A stretch of 64,000 bases of DNA, from the NCBI GenBank assembly GCA_029891345.1, contig CM057009.1:230042620-230106619 (forward strand), given 5' to 3'. Each line of letters opens with the position of its first letter. The stretch's first letter is position 1. Of this stretch, positions 46,900 through 59,881 are shown piece by piece. Source of the stretch: Dryococelus australis (lineage: Eukaryota > Arthropoda > Insecta > Phasmatodea > Phasmatidae). The position numbers were made by a program, and so were the translations under genes. A model generated the notes under the pieces. That model saw only the letters and a program-made list of their open reading frames with translations. It searched no databases and was not told where the DNA came from.

Positions 46900-48150
46900 G
46901 CAGACATGATGCGAAATATCTTTCGGCAGTCATGTGGTACATGCCCCAACATAAGATGCGCAAGTGGTTCGAAAGAAGAACATTATGCCTAAAGTGCGTA
47001 AATAGCTGAAACAGACGCAGCAAAGAGAATCGGTTACCCGTGTAGTGAACCGGAGGCAAGAAACTTCTATAAAACGAAATACAAAGGGAAAATTACAGCA
47101 GAATCTGGTCAGCATGGAGAGCGACCACTACCGTCACACGCATGGTATTACGCGCGTAGTGTAATAGGACACGAGCAGACCAGGGCAACATCGGCCCTGT
47201 ACAGAAGCTTACCTGCAAATGTACACACGAGAGTAACCTACAAATTAATTTTGGCAGTGAACCTGAACAAATTTATCGTAAGAGACGGTGCGAGAAACAA
47301 ATACTGTGTTCCAATATAGGTAAACGCGAAATCGAATGTGCGAAATGTAGGAAAGATTTTCATGCAGGGTGCCTGACACAAGAAGATTATGCAACAAAAG
47401 ACCAGCAGGGACGAATACTATGTAATGGTTGTGAGAGTACTCTTGTCCCAAACCTCCGCAGACGGTTAGACATCGTCACAGGGAGAAAGATACTGCCACA
47501 CAGATATCATCAAGATGTATGCATGGAAGAACAGGGCAAAACAGCTGCATGTAAGCGATGCGGATAGTTGTCACATTGGCAGTGCACTACTGAACACGAC
47601 ATTGTAAACCCAATTACCCGACGTTTTCGCTGTGAGCAATGTGTCCACAGGTCGCAGGAGAAATTGCAACTGGCATTTTCGGAGTATCGAGAAGTCCGTT
47701 ACGAAGGGTCCAGGACGATTATCAGCACAGTAGATGTGGAAGTAGTAGAGGCACGAACGAACCGGACCACAGGAGACAGATGTGAGGAGGGTGATAGGCG
47801 ACCTCTGGTAATACAACCAGCCAGGCCTATGATTAACCTCAAACCAATTCCAGACATTACCTACGTTCTCAGGGATAAAAAACAAACATCCTCAAGGATT
47901 TTTGAGAGATTGCACGGGCCGCTTAGCATGGTATATAGTTTGTCGTGAAGACTGGGTGCAACGCGTCGGCGAGCACATTCAAGGGGAAGCACGCACATGG
48001 TGGACGTCTATCAAGCATTACGACTTAGCATAGTAGAAGTTCCTAGCATCATTAAATTGTTACTTTGCAAATACCTTTTCGTCACTACAGGCACAAATTA
48101 GGGCAGTATTGGACGCCCAAGGTCCAGAGGTAATGAACTCAAATATAAAT
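46900..48150 (+). pseudogene. Gypsy Gag fragment with two PHD-like fingers and capsid (copy 4)
   Basis: Plus-strand reading gives finger 1 as CAKCRKDFHAGC (47337-47372), then ILCNGC. Finger 2 is CKRCG, a stop, LSHWQC (47550-47585), then FRCEQC (47631-47642). Both have C-x2-C-x4-H-x2-C followed by C-x2-C. An acidic/charged linker of about 90 residues follows (open frame 47568-47948). After a frame change the capsid appears: VQRVGEHIQGEARTWWTSIK, HYDLA, stops, KFLASLNCYF, NTFSSLQAQIRAVLDAQ, typical of Retrotrans_gag. Pol is absent downstream, so the copy is truncated after gag. It is the only plus-strand member here and the clearest view of the finger pair. Confidence 0.7.
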
Positions 48151-48449
48151 GCAGGTCATTTATAATCCTTAGTGTAATTCACAAATATATATAGTATGCC
48201 ATATAATTTTATATTCCTGCAAGACCTCTGTAATTCGAGTAATATCTACACAAACATATTTATTGTGATCGTTTTACAGATTCGTTGGTTTCTTAGGATA
48301 ACAATTTTTTTTTTCTTTTTTTTTGTGATTTTACATAATGATTCCCAACCTGATTTTTTTTGTACTTGAACACAAACTGAAAAATTTTAGATGTTATAAT
48401 AGTAATCCGAGACCTTACACATACATTTTCGCTAAGTATGAGAAAATCC

Positions 48450-49700
48450 CATTCAATTATGAAAGTATTATGTTCGTGACTCTTATGAAATTTCTCATGT
48501 TTTTTTTCATCATCATTCAAGGTTGTGGGGCCAAGGTTGAGGTTGTCTACATCTATATGGTGGTAGTAGCCTGTAATGTCATGTGCTTGCTGAGTTTTAT
48601 GCATTTTTAAACCATATTGTTTTAAAAGCCATTCAAGATCAGTATCTCAAGGTGGAGTATGTATGCATCCAATATTGTGGTAATACTCTGTAAAGTAATA
48701 CACTTCTTGACATTTACGCATTTCTCTCGAATTTTTTGTTTTCCAGGTCCATAAAGGTAATGGCATCAATGTCATGGTCACTTGCTCCAATATGGCAAAT
48801 ATGTGACATCACTGAAGCTGGCACGTGCATTCCAAGATGATGGTCACCTACCAAAATGGAAGCTGCCTACCAAGATGTATATTGGCTGCATCTACTAAGA
48901 TTTTGTTCGCCTACCAAGTAGGCTGATTGGGTATTGCCGGCCAAGGGGGTAAATGTCATTTGACTAATTTTCTTGGATAAATGAGGCGAGGAAGAGGGGT
49001 GCAATAACATAAAATCAAAGTTTAAAGAAAATATTTTAATAAATGTTCAATAACAAAAATGTTTTTATTTGTTTTACTGTTTTTTATATTTTATGATTAT
49101 AAGTCGAGGTCAAAGATAAAAGGCACTGACCAGACCAGTTGCTCTGAACCCAAGGTCACCTGGGTCTAGCCTTGAGCCAATGATCCTCTCCCCTTTTGCA
49201 GGAAAAATTAGAATTTTTTGAGGATTCTTTTTTCACATTTTAAATATATTTTAGTAAAATTGTAGTAATAAATCTTTAAAATCTATTTAATTTTTTTTTG
49301 TTTTTCTGATTAATAGGGCCAAATGTCTAGGTCAAAGGTCCATAGACCTGAATCCGGCTCTTATGGCTCTGAGTTACTGATCAACCTCGCAAGAGTCACA
49401 AGTCCAGTTCGCCTGCTCCAGAAAAATAAGACATTTTGAAAGGTTTATTTATTTTAAAGTAAATTTTAATGATTTCTTTAATGATACATTTAAAATTCGA
49501 ATTGTTTGTGATTTTAGGGATTATTTTTTAAATTTAATTTTCAAATGTCGCCAGGGTCAAAGATTAATGTCAAGGTCAATGGTCGTAGGTCAGGGATAAA
49601 ACATAATGGCATCCAATATGGTGATGGAACAGAAACAAAACATGATAACTTTGCAGCTTTCAGCTCCACCATCCAAGGACTTTTCCCATAGGCACCATTT
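48450..49700 (-). repeat. Left tandem array (inverted relative to 52.7-54.2 kb)
   Basis: Read on the minus strand, units like those at 53.2-54.2 kb can be followed: 'CATAAAACTCAGCAAGCACAT', 'CTACTACCACCATATAGATG', 'ACCACAATATTGGATGCATA', 'CATCACCATATTGGATGCC'. Nearer the centre, AT-rich blocks of roughly 215-225 bases alternate with clusters of AGGTCAAAG-type words near 49110, 49330 and 49550. TCAAGGTCA occurs at 49570-49578. Confidence 0.65.
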
Positions 49701-52700
49701 CTCTACTACTAATATGGCAACAATTTGCACATAGATTCTTTTTAGGTGAGTTAAAAAATCACTTTTTTTTTTTCATTCCTTCAATTTACTGATATATTAC
49801 TGTCAGATTTTTTGAACTCAAATTATATACATATATATGCATACCAAAAATTTCCTCCTATATTCTGGATGATATATTGATATTTGTTCATAAATGTGTG
49901 CAGTAAGCAAAGAATGTACTGATAGATTACCTTGCAATCATTTGTAATTGAAATGTTATTTCCCAAAAATATACAAGTTTTGATAGTATGTGGAGAATTT
50001 TGTAAAACATGAGTGCCACAAGTGGTTAATTCTAAGGATTACTCACATATATACATTATTCCAAGAAGTTACTTATATATCCCAAAAATAACTTTTTAAA
50101 TCAGAAATTTCTCAATATTATTATATAGTATATTACCATGAAATTATTTTTATTTCAAAATTAAATCCTGATTTTTGAATTCTGAGAAAAACACACATTT
50201 GTATCCAGTATGCTGAAAATGTATTCACAGATGCTCAAAAAAGCTGTTGAACTCGAAGGAAAATTATTCATATGTACACTTCTCTTCACAAAAAATGAGC
50301 TATCTCGTGTAGCTAAAAATATTTCTAAGTCCCACTTCGGATATGATCAGCAGGCTGCCCCCCTCCCAAGTCATAGGCGTGTGCCGTGGAGTGAGAGTGG
50401 CTAACTGCTGCAGGGAAGGTGACATTGGAGGAAAAATCATACAAAACATGAGTAATATTTCTTTCAGCTTAGTCTAGTCCGAATTTATACCAACACATAT
50501 GTATTGGATTTAAAGTAAATTTGTGGTGAAAACAGTCGGAATTATGAAATAGCCTGTATCAGATTAGAGAAACAAATAGTAAATGATACATTTGAATAGA
50601 CCACGCTGAATTACTGAAAAAAAAACTTAATATAAATAATGCATAATTTGAAATATGAAATGAGGTATTACGTTATAAATCCCCTTGCGAACACACACAC
50701 GAGATCTTTGATAACATAAAGTGATAATCACTAAAAACATTAAATTATACATTATGTAAATAATGTATTCATATGCAAGATAATTAGAGACAATGAAACG
50801 TGTCAGAACCAACGCTCTGAAGTCTAGACTTCACTGTCCAATGAATACTAGATCAACTACTGTATATTCACTGCGCGCTTCTCCAGTAGGTGGGCAATAT
50901 TACTCCAAAACACACAGCACGTTATCCCAAAAGTCTTTTATTGCAAGTTTCGTATTTGCTTCACACATTACTGAGTGATCCTTGTTAAATGTCATCCAAT
51001 GCAAACGTGGATTACATATATAAGTGTTTGAAGTTTAGCTTGTCCTCAAAATAATCCGTGCGGTTTTCCTGTTCCATGTGATGATAATGCGGAAAAGTTA
51101 AACAATTTTGTTCTGTTCTTAAGTGAAAGCCTATTTATATGAACCGTGATGCTTCCCTGACATGTTTTAACCAAATTTTGAATACAGTATATAGTTATTG
51201 ATTATTAAAGTGTTATAGGACGAAATAAGTACAATATTATCTGCAGGAGTGATTAGAGTATCTTGAGAGATCTAGAGTAATTTAAAAATACTCAAAATAT
51301 TCACATTTAAAAAAGTAATAAAATAAATAGAACACATGCAGCGAGCTACTAGATATATTTCGAAGCAAAATATTCTCATTAAATAAATGTTTTACATTAA
51401 AGTGAGCATTTCGTGGTACCTTATTGCATTTAATATATGGATGTATGCACACATGTCAATAAAAAATTTTTGTATTAAGTCGTAATTCAGTTTTCATTTT
51501 GAATTATGCACGAATTGAAGTTAAATAAAAGCACTTCCGTGTGCCATGCGTGAATTATAGCACCATTACGAAAAGTGTAAATAGCTCACTTTGGTGCGAA
51601 CAGAATATAGTGCCGTTACATCTAAGCTGGACAGTTCACCTCGACGTATTGTGTCATTACGTGGTTTCTCACCCAACTGCCTCCATTGGCTATTCGTGCT
51701 AGTAATGTTAGTTACCCAATTTGAAACACTTGGTGACTGGAAGACACCACACTGAACAGTTATCTAACTGAATGATGAATAAATGTGCAAGTGTGCGTTC
51801 TAGAAATTGGTCTCTCAATGTTTGATTTCATGTTATGCGAATGCTAGCCACTGTGGCGTACACAACTACCATTTGTTTAATAATATGACACATTGTGATT
51901 ACAAACATGATTGGCCAACATTCTACATATAGTTTGTTATAAACCGTTGTCAATCTTACAACTACAAAATATGCAAAATATATCCCAATTTGATACTTGC
52001 TTTATCTTAGACTGTCTTACACACGAAACATTCGCACATATAAACATTTTATAAATAAATGTTTATTCTAAGAATTACCTTTCTTGCAAAATAAAGTATA
52101 GCATTTTCTAAGCTTGAATCCAAATTGGTTGACCAAAAAACGAAAGTTTAATTGCCAGAAAACAGTATTCAGTGTCTGTAAGAAATACACATATATAGAT
52201 AGAGAACTGAATTTTCTTTATATCACATCTACCAAATTCTTACTTCCAAAACCGTAGATGTTATACTGACGTAAAGAGTTGAGGGAGTGGAGGTAGGTTT
52301 TCAAGATAATTAATATGACATCCAGTCAAATGAAATGATACTGAGCCAGAGTTCCAAAATATCGTACAGGGATTTCCATTCTGATCCACTCAAGCGTCAT
52401 TTCTCAGTGATTGTTTAGCATTAATTATTGATTAATCAATAATTTTTGCTACTTTATAACCCTTTATTCTCCATGTATTATGTTTAGATGCGCAATACAG
52501 AAAAGGAATTAATTCGCAAAAACAATTTAATTTGTAATGTTCTGAGTAGTATATAAAAAAAACTTTGGCACAAAGGGAGGAGCAGAGTAACCACCCACCG
52601 CCATGTTGGAATTTCCCTTTTGTCCATTTTGTCTTCAAAAATTCCTTTTCTTCCTTAACAATCGACTAAATGTCACTACATTTCCCCTTTTTTCCTTAAA

Positions 52701-52735
52701 AATTTTCATTTTTTCCCCAAAAAATTCGTGATTTC
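49701..52735. other. Spacer between inverted arrays
   Basis: About 3 kb, AT-rich; the longest open frames are 60-68 codons with no motif. No transposase was seen. A pyrimidine-rich stretch lies at about 52610-52730. Confidence 0.45.
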
Positions 52736-52739
52736 GCAG

Positions 52740-54240
52740 GCCGTTCAGTGACCATGGGAAAGATCAGGAAACTGGATCACCGACCCAGGGTCACGGATAA
52801 TCGACCAAGGTGACCGGGATTCGAGACCCCGGGATTAACCTAAGAAATCCAAAAACCTAACAAACTAGTACAAAGTCTTAAAAAAATTAAAAGAAAATAT
52901 TAAAAAATATTCCAAAAATGATATTACTAAAAGAATTAAAAGTTATTTTTAAAATTGTACAAAATCATTTATATATCGTTAAAAAAAAGTGTTAAAATGT
53001 ATTATACATTGCTTATAACCTTTAAAAGCTAATTGTAAAATGATTTATTCTAATTTATTTAAAAATCGTTAAATAAATATAAAAAATTTATTATTTTACT
53101 TTATTAAGTACATATTTAAAGAATCGTTAAAAAGTTTATTTTAAAATGAATTTTCCAGAGATCATTACTAATCCACACCCATTCAACCATCTTGGAAGGT
53201 GCAAAAGACGACCATCGCGATAGTTGGCCACCATCTTGGTAGGCTACCGCCATCTTGGTCGACATCAGCTGTCCGTCATATCGGATGCAGATAACAGTGA
53301 CCTCAACCCCATGACATTGATTGACTTTGAAAACAACAAATCTAGAAAAATTACAAGAAACTCAGATAGTATAATACATCATTAACTAATTCCACAATAT
53401 TAGAAGCAGACGGCATTTAACTTTGACACCATGACCTTGAATGTCCCTGGAGTTACTTGCTCGAGAAAAAAACCCATAAAAGTCACCATGCAAAATATAT
53501 TACTGACTACCACAGCCATATTGGATGCAGACTACCTTGACCTTTACCCCATGTTATAGAATGAATTAGAAAACTCAAACTCGAGTAAAAATACACAAAA
53601 GTCAGCAAGCATAACAGATTACTGACAAGAACCACAATATTGAATGCAGGATACCTTGACCTTGACCCCATGATGTTGAATGACCTTGAAAAACTCAAGG
53701 AATAATATGTAAATGTCAGCAAGCGCAATACTTTACAAACTACCATCGCCATATTGAATGCATACTACCTTGACCTCGACCCCATGTTGAATGACCTTGA
53801 AAACAGAAACCCCAGAAAAAAACGTAAAATACAGCAAGCATAATATATTACACACAACTACCACCATACTGGATATAGGTACCCTCGTCCTTGACCCCAT
53901 GACCTTGAAAACAATGTATTAAGAATAAATGCACAAAAGTAAACAAGATTGTTACGTTTATAACTACAGGTGCATATAAAATGCAGGTAAACTTAACCAG
54001 CATCCTATGACCTTGAATGACATTTAAAAAAAATTCGATGACAAATACAAAAAAGTCAACATTAATATTACATTACTAACTACTACCACCATATTAGATG
54101 CAGGTGACCTGACGTATGACCCCATGACATTGAATGACAGTGAATACAAAAACTAGAGAAAAATACATAAAAATCAGCAAGCATATTACATTACAGACTA
54201 CTACTATCATATTTAATTATTCTAATATATTCATCATCAT
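52740..54240 (+). repeat. Right tandem array rich in TGACCTTGA
   Basis: From about 53260 to 54230, units of about 110-120 bases repeat around eight times: CCATATTGGATGCAG, a TACCTTGACCTTGACCCCATGA-type segment (shortened here), TTGAATGACCTTGAAAA, then AAAATACACAAAAGTCAGCA and AGCATAATACATTAC. Exact TGACCTTGA occurs at 53432, 53657, 53681, 53792, 53900 and 54008. The inner part (52740-53250) carries ACCATCTTGG-type words and an AT-rich block that mirrors the left array. Confidence 0.8.
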
Positions 54241-55465
54241 ATATAATTTAGCACGTGTAGTTAAAAGCCTGAACAAGACGAAAATATGCATTACATCCTA
54301 AGCCATCTGATAAGCATTGTAGGCATTGATGGCTGCCATTTTGGATTAATTGATATAACTATCATATGTATTAATTATGACCTCTATCAATGCAATATGG
54401 TCCATCATGCTTTAAAATTCTTGTATGAGTAGTTGTATGCCGTTTTCAATCCACTGAAGTTATAGCCGCCAAATTTATGACTCAGGTGCATCTTGTGTAC
54501 TAGAATAAGGCGATTTCGCCATTATGCTGTATGTCTTCTGGTATTCACACTTACCTACAATTTTCAATATGGTAAACGTATATATATTCCATATTCATGT
54601 GTAGCACCTGTGATATCAAACAAGGTGATGTATATGGACTACTATACAACAAAATTCCATTATCCCTTTGGATAAACCCGTTACTGATGCCAGAATAGTT
54701 GGCAACGCAATCAACTGCTTTCTTGATCGGCATTCCTTAATACATATACCTATTTAGCCTCTCTGTCACAACACCTACTCGTACTTTTTACTATTTACCT
54801 TTAAATTCTATAAATATCCTTCTTATATATTCCTAAATATTCACCGACATCTATTGAAATCTAAATCAACAATTTAACTGCGTGTTTTGGAGTCATATTT
54901 TCTGGTCGGATGCTACAAAGACATTACCACGTAGGTAGTTGTTTCACCTTTCCCAACAAACTCCCGCACCCACGTTCAAACAAGTTTCACTACGTCTGGC
55001 ATAGACAATAGCTTGCTTCTTGAACTTGACGTAGACCTAGTCGAGCGAGTGTATAAATGTCTGCTCTGTAACTATGCCAAACAATATTATAGAGCATTTG
55101 GAAAGTTTCAGTCCTTCTCGTACAAATTTCCCTGCAACTCAGCCTGCAGTGTCATCACTATTCGAAATATTTCTAGCGCTTGAAGTTTAGAGAAATTTAC
55201 CTGCATTATCTTAAGTTCATGGCATGACAAAGTAATATTTTTGGCTATTCTTTTATACTGGTTTCATCAGCTACATTGTTTTTATTCCTGATAATAAAAT
55301 ATTCTTTTAAGTGAGCACTTTTAGGCAGACATAGCCGTTAAAAATATTGCGTTGTTTATAATATACTTAAAAAATATTAGTTTTAGTGTGTTAGTACATA
55401 TTTACTATTACGACATCATTGCATATATCAGACATAACCATAATCCGACAGTGAACATTAATCAT
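54241..55465. other. Unassigned spacer
   Basis: AT-rich, with no gene or repeat recognised. Confidence 0.45.
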
Positions 55466-55467
55466 TC

Positions 55468-55730
55468 GCGGGGCCGCGATGGTGTAGTGATCAGAATACT
55501 CTCCTCTCACCATGGCGAAACGGGTTCGATTTCTGGCCAGATCACCCCGGATATTTGCATATTGGAAGGGTTCAGGACGATGCAACTAGTAGACGTGTTT
55601 TCTCACTGATCACCCATTTCCCCCACCATTGAATTCCGGCGCTGCTCCATACTCATTTCTCTTTACCATGAAGGGCTCTCAAACCTGGGTGCTAAAAGCA
55701 GCCCAAATCTTCAACCGCTCATTAAGCATT
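55468..55730 (+). mobile_element. tRNA-derived SINE, copy B
   Basis: The head starts GGGGCCGCGATGGTGTAGTG with an A-box-like GGTGTAGTGATCAG, and has a B box GGGTTCGATTTC near 55522. The body carries TTTCTCAC, CCCCCACC, TCCGGCGCTGCTCC, TTTACCATGAAGG and GGCTCTCAAACC, co-linear with copy A at 6945-7200. It is better preserved than copy A. The 3' end may extend some tens of bases past 55730. Confidence 0.75.
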
Positions 55731-55759
55731 CCGTCTACCTGGACGTATTTCGTCCAGAA

Positions 55760-58215
55760 GGTTGAAGCGCTGAGGACAACCCAGGCACGCGCACCACATG
55801 CGTAATCGTCTCTATGGGCAAGGTACTGAACAAGTGTGCAGGCTTTCCTTCAGAAATGTACCTCTGAGATAACTTATAAATTGAACCTATTTCATATAAT
55901 ATTTGTAACATTTTCTGATTACCAAACAATAAAGAAAAATATATTTTGCATCTAGTTCCTTGTCATGCATTTACATCGTAATCCTGTATTCGTAAACTGA
56001 GGTTTCTCCCATGCACGAAAAGGGCAATGCTGAATATCTGTTTACTTTTGGACAGTATCGTTTGGCGTGATAGGTAAGAATGTGAACTGAACCAGGCTTT
56101 ATTTTAAAATCATTCAACGGACACGCTGCTAAATGCTTTAAGTGAAGAGTATAGATATCCGCGCCGTTAGTAATCTCCGCCCGCTGCGGCGTCTGTCCGT
56201 GTCCAGCCTATTACTGACGGACGAGGGAGCTCAAGGGCCACGATGACTGGCGCGGACAGTAGTGCGAGCTGCAAGCAGTGGGAACCTCATACAGCCAGGC
56301 GGACTATGAATCGGTGGAATAGGTGAAACCCCCATACTGCGTGTTCATTTTGTCTTGGCACTAGGCATACCTCGTATAAAAAGACGTCTACTAGGCCTAT
56401 TTACTCAAACAAATTTTCAATTAAGAAATAAAATCGACTTAGTTATTCGCTCATGCAAAAATATCTCAGGAAAGAAAAGTTAGAATGCAAAAATATGGAG
56501 ACAGTTTTTAATTATTTATTTATTCATAGTTACATGTATACAATAGCCTAAAAATGTTTAGTTTGTCTAAATAATGTAATACATTGCAAGTGCATTGTAA
56601 TTGTTCCTGTATACTTTTTCAAGTCATATGTCTTCTATGTTGCAATTTTGTTACTTGTTTTAATTTTCTCACCAAACATTTAATTGTAGGGCTGGAAGTA
56701 TTAACACTAACAAGGGATAGGAGTCTGTGTATTACAGGCCACAAGATTATCCAAAGCAGAGTATTTGCGAGTTTTATAAGAAAAAAATATCTTCCACAAA
56801 GACTCATGGTTCCAAAAATATTCATAATTCAGACGGCAAGTTAAAAATTAATAGGAATAATAGGTAAGATTTCGTATGGCACGTGTAAAACCGTATTTCA
56901 CGTCATGTATAAGTGGCATCTGCAAGTATCATATGATATTCGATCGATACAAAATTAACATTAATTGACAACGGAGATGAACAATGTAATGTAATTCATT
57001 GAATGATTAATGTAGATGTGATGTACTGCATGTAGGTGAAACACAGTCTTAAGTTAACACCATGAGAGAGACGTATGTGGCACTTAACATATAAGGTCTT
57101 CAGCGCAGATGGTGTTGAAGAGAGGTAGAGATTGAGCAGCGACAGACAGAAAGTATCGAGAGTACCCCGACACTACCCGCCGACCAACAGAAATACCCGC
57201 CATGTTTCCTACACACGAAAGTACGGATTTTACCCCCGTTTGTCGTGCGGCGAGGCAAGTAGTATGCCGGCTGCAACACCACAGCTCCTATAAGCGATTA
57301 AATATTATAAAAATTGCATATCCCTTTTCCTGGCGAGCTGGTATTCCCAGAGGAATAACTTTTACTTTCATATTGTAAAAGCGCCAAAAGAAACACAAAG
57401 CTCCCCATTAATGTTATTATACTTGTATTTTAGTGCTTCGTTAAGTCAGCAAGAAAGGCAAATAATTTTGCTTCCTTGAATACCGCCATGTATAAGCAGA
57501 GGACCTACTTCTATCCAAGTCAGATGTTGCAATGCCATTTTATGTCAAATGTTTTAATGCAGATTTCCCAATAAAGCTATGGTAATCAAATATACCGATT
57601 TCTACTGCTGTGTTAAGCGAGCGAGGAGGTGACGTTTCAGGTCGGAGATTTATGCAGCAGCAAAACAAACGCTGCAACTTCCATCATTATGTTTGGACTA
57701 CAGTATCGTAGAAGGCCATTGACAGGTCCTTCACCACCGTTTTTCAATTTCCCAGAGGGCCGTGGTTTATAAGATATATCGTATAAAGCGAAGATAATAT
57801 ACACATTTAGGACTATTAAGTGAACTATCTTATAATGTTTTGAAATCTGGCGCTTGAACTTTTCAACGCTATCAGAAAACAAGCGAGATGCCCTCGGGCA
57901 TCTTAGTTGTGCAAAGTCTCTCATTGTTGAATGGTTGCCGATTAAATAATTTAATCCAGTTTTCAACAAACAGCTGCATTATTTTTTTCTGCATGGGAAA
58001 TTGTGTAGAGAATAAAATTTTCTACAAAAATGTTTTGATTCATTGTGTCTATATTTTAATATATGAGTATATGCACACAATTAGACTCTTTGCGAATAAA
58101 AGTACCCACATTATCAAAGATAAATAGTAAGTTAAGCTGAATGACTTTTACAATTTCCGTATTATTTTATGTTAAACAACATTTAACCTACCAATATGTA
58201 CATAGAAAGTAAGAT
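55760..58215. other. Unassigned spacer
   Basis: A relatively GC- and CpG-rich patch at about 56150-56340 and another at 57100-57250 interrupt AT-rich sequence. No open frame with a recognisable domain. They could be old repeat insertions. Confidence 0.4.
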
Positions 58216-58219
58216 ATTT

Positions 58220-58325
58220 TGTAATGGATAACATGTTCCCTGACATTTCCCTGATTTCACTGACAGTTTAAAAATACCCTGACATTTCCCTCTTTTTCCG
58301 GTTTTCCAGACCTGTGGCAACCCTG
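58220..58325 (-). mobile_element. Terminal segment of a MITE-like repeat
   Basis: On the minus strand it begins CAGGGTTGCCACAGGTCTGG and continues with repeated GGGAAATGTCAGGG words. Such 'CAGGGTTGCCAC' starts are typical of short DNA transposon ends in invertebrates. No opposite terminus was found. Confidence 0.4.
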
Positions 58326-59881
58326 ATCACGCTTTTGTCAGATGTTAAATGTAGCCCACAGTTTTACATATGTTATGTCATAGTCTATGAAAATAATAGT
58401 TATCATTACTTTTGGATACTAGTGTTGTTAACTTAAACTGCAGAATATAATGTGTACTTATTGCTGGTGCTTAAATTTGTCGTAGGACTACTGAAAAATG
58501 TATGTTAAATGTAACAATTGCATTTAAAATTCAGTTTCTCCAATTAATTTCCTTTTCTAACAAAGCATTGAGATTTTCCGTTTAAGATTTCAAAGTTTAA
58601 TTTTACAATTTTTTGGTCTGGAACGAAAAGAGTTTACAATACTAATTTGCATTATTATTTCAGTGGTTAATATGAATAATATTTTCCGACTATATAAAGA
58701 TTCAGAAATATAAATAAATAATTTTATTCCAGGTAATTTTCCAGATTGAAATATACTTTATTATTATCTGCTCTTTCTGTGGTTGTTCAAGAAAGGTGGT
58801 TTAGTGGTAAGTGCACCAGCCAGTCCCACGGCATTGCATCTGATTCTCGAACACACATCAACACGTTTCGAATACTGGTATACGATAATTGTGGTGAATA
58901 TTGTCGATGGCGTGTGTTGTATTACAGGTTTCTCTAAATGTTTCTCTAAAATAATACCATATCAATTTTTATTTACATTCTTCACTTGTTGTTCACAGGT
59001 TTAACATACATTGTACCCGGTTGATTCTAAACAACATTTAGTTTCGTTGTGTCAATATTTCACTAACGAATACTTTTATTTTCCAATGCCATACTTTACA
59101 AGTTGGCTTTTGCATGAAATTAAAATATACTATTTTTGAAGGCAATGAATTTACTCACACCACAAAAGGTGTTCACCATATTTATATGTATCTATAATTT
59201 GATGACTTTTTGTTGTTATGGCACTGTGTGATTATGGTTGTTAAAATTTAAAGTCCAAAATTTAATGGAGACCATAATTACTCACAGCAAAAGGTATTAA
59301 TTATATTATGGAACTTCGTCATTTCTTTTACAGGTTCTCACATTCCTTAATATTATATTTTTGCACTTTAATTTGAGATGAAAATTAATCTATGGCGGAA
59401 GCATTTGTAGGAGACGCGACACTTGAGTACTATAGCAGCAAAAGCATAGGACGATGGTCAATGTTCTAGGCCATCCCCCCCGCCCCTCTAAAACCACACA
59501 ACCTCCTGACCATCAGTTAAGGGGGAAATGTTGCACTACTAGCACTTCATAGCCGTGTCTGCTGTGGCGGTCGGCAGGGGTGAGAGCCAGATTCACAACA
59601 CGGGAGTGCTGCCTGGGCATATTTTACTCGCATTGTAGCCATACTGATGTTCTTTGGGGTTCCATTAATTTTAAAGTTTGTTCACGATAAGGTGAGGACA
59701 TATGGAATCAACCTTAGAAAAAGTCACTGCTCCTACTTGCATATATTTTAACGGACGCCCTGAGTCACATACGACCAATAAAATTGGTAACGATGAATGG
59801 AAACCCAGCAAACACAACCTGTTGGCAAAGTGTCAGCAAATTGTCGGTCCAAGACCTGTACTGTCAGCAACTGTCGTTACA
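58326..59881. other. Unassigned spacer with a tRNA-like patch
   Basis: A tRNA-like head at about 58785-58860 (GGTGGTTTAGTGGTAAGTGC as A-box region, TGATTCTCGAAC as a poor B box) may be a SINE fragment. The rest is AT-rich with nothing recognised. Confidence 0.35.
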
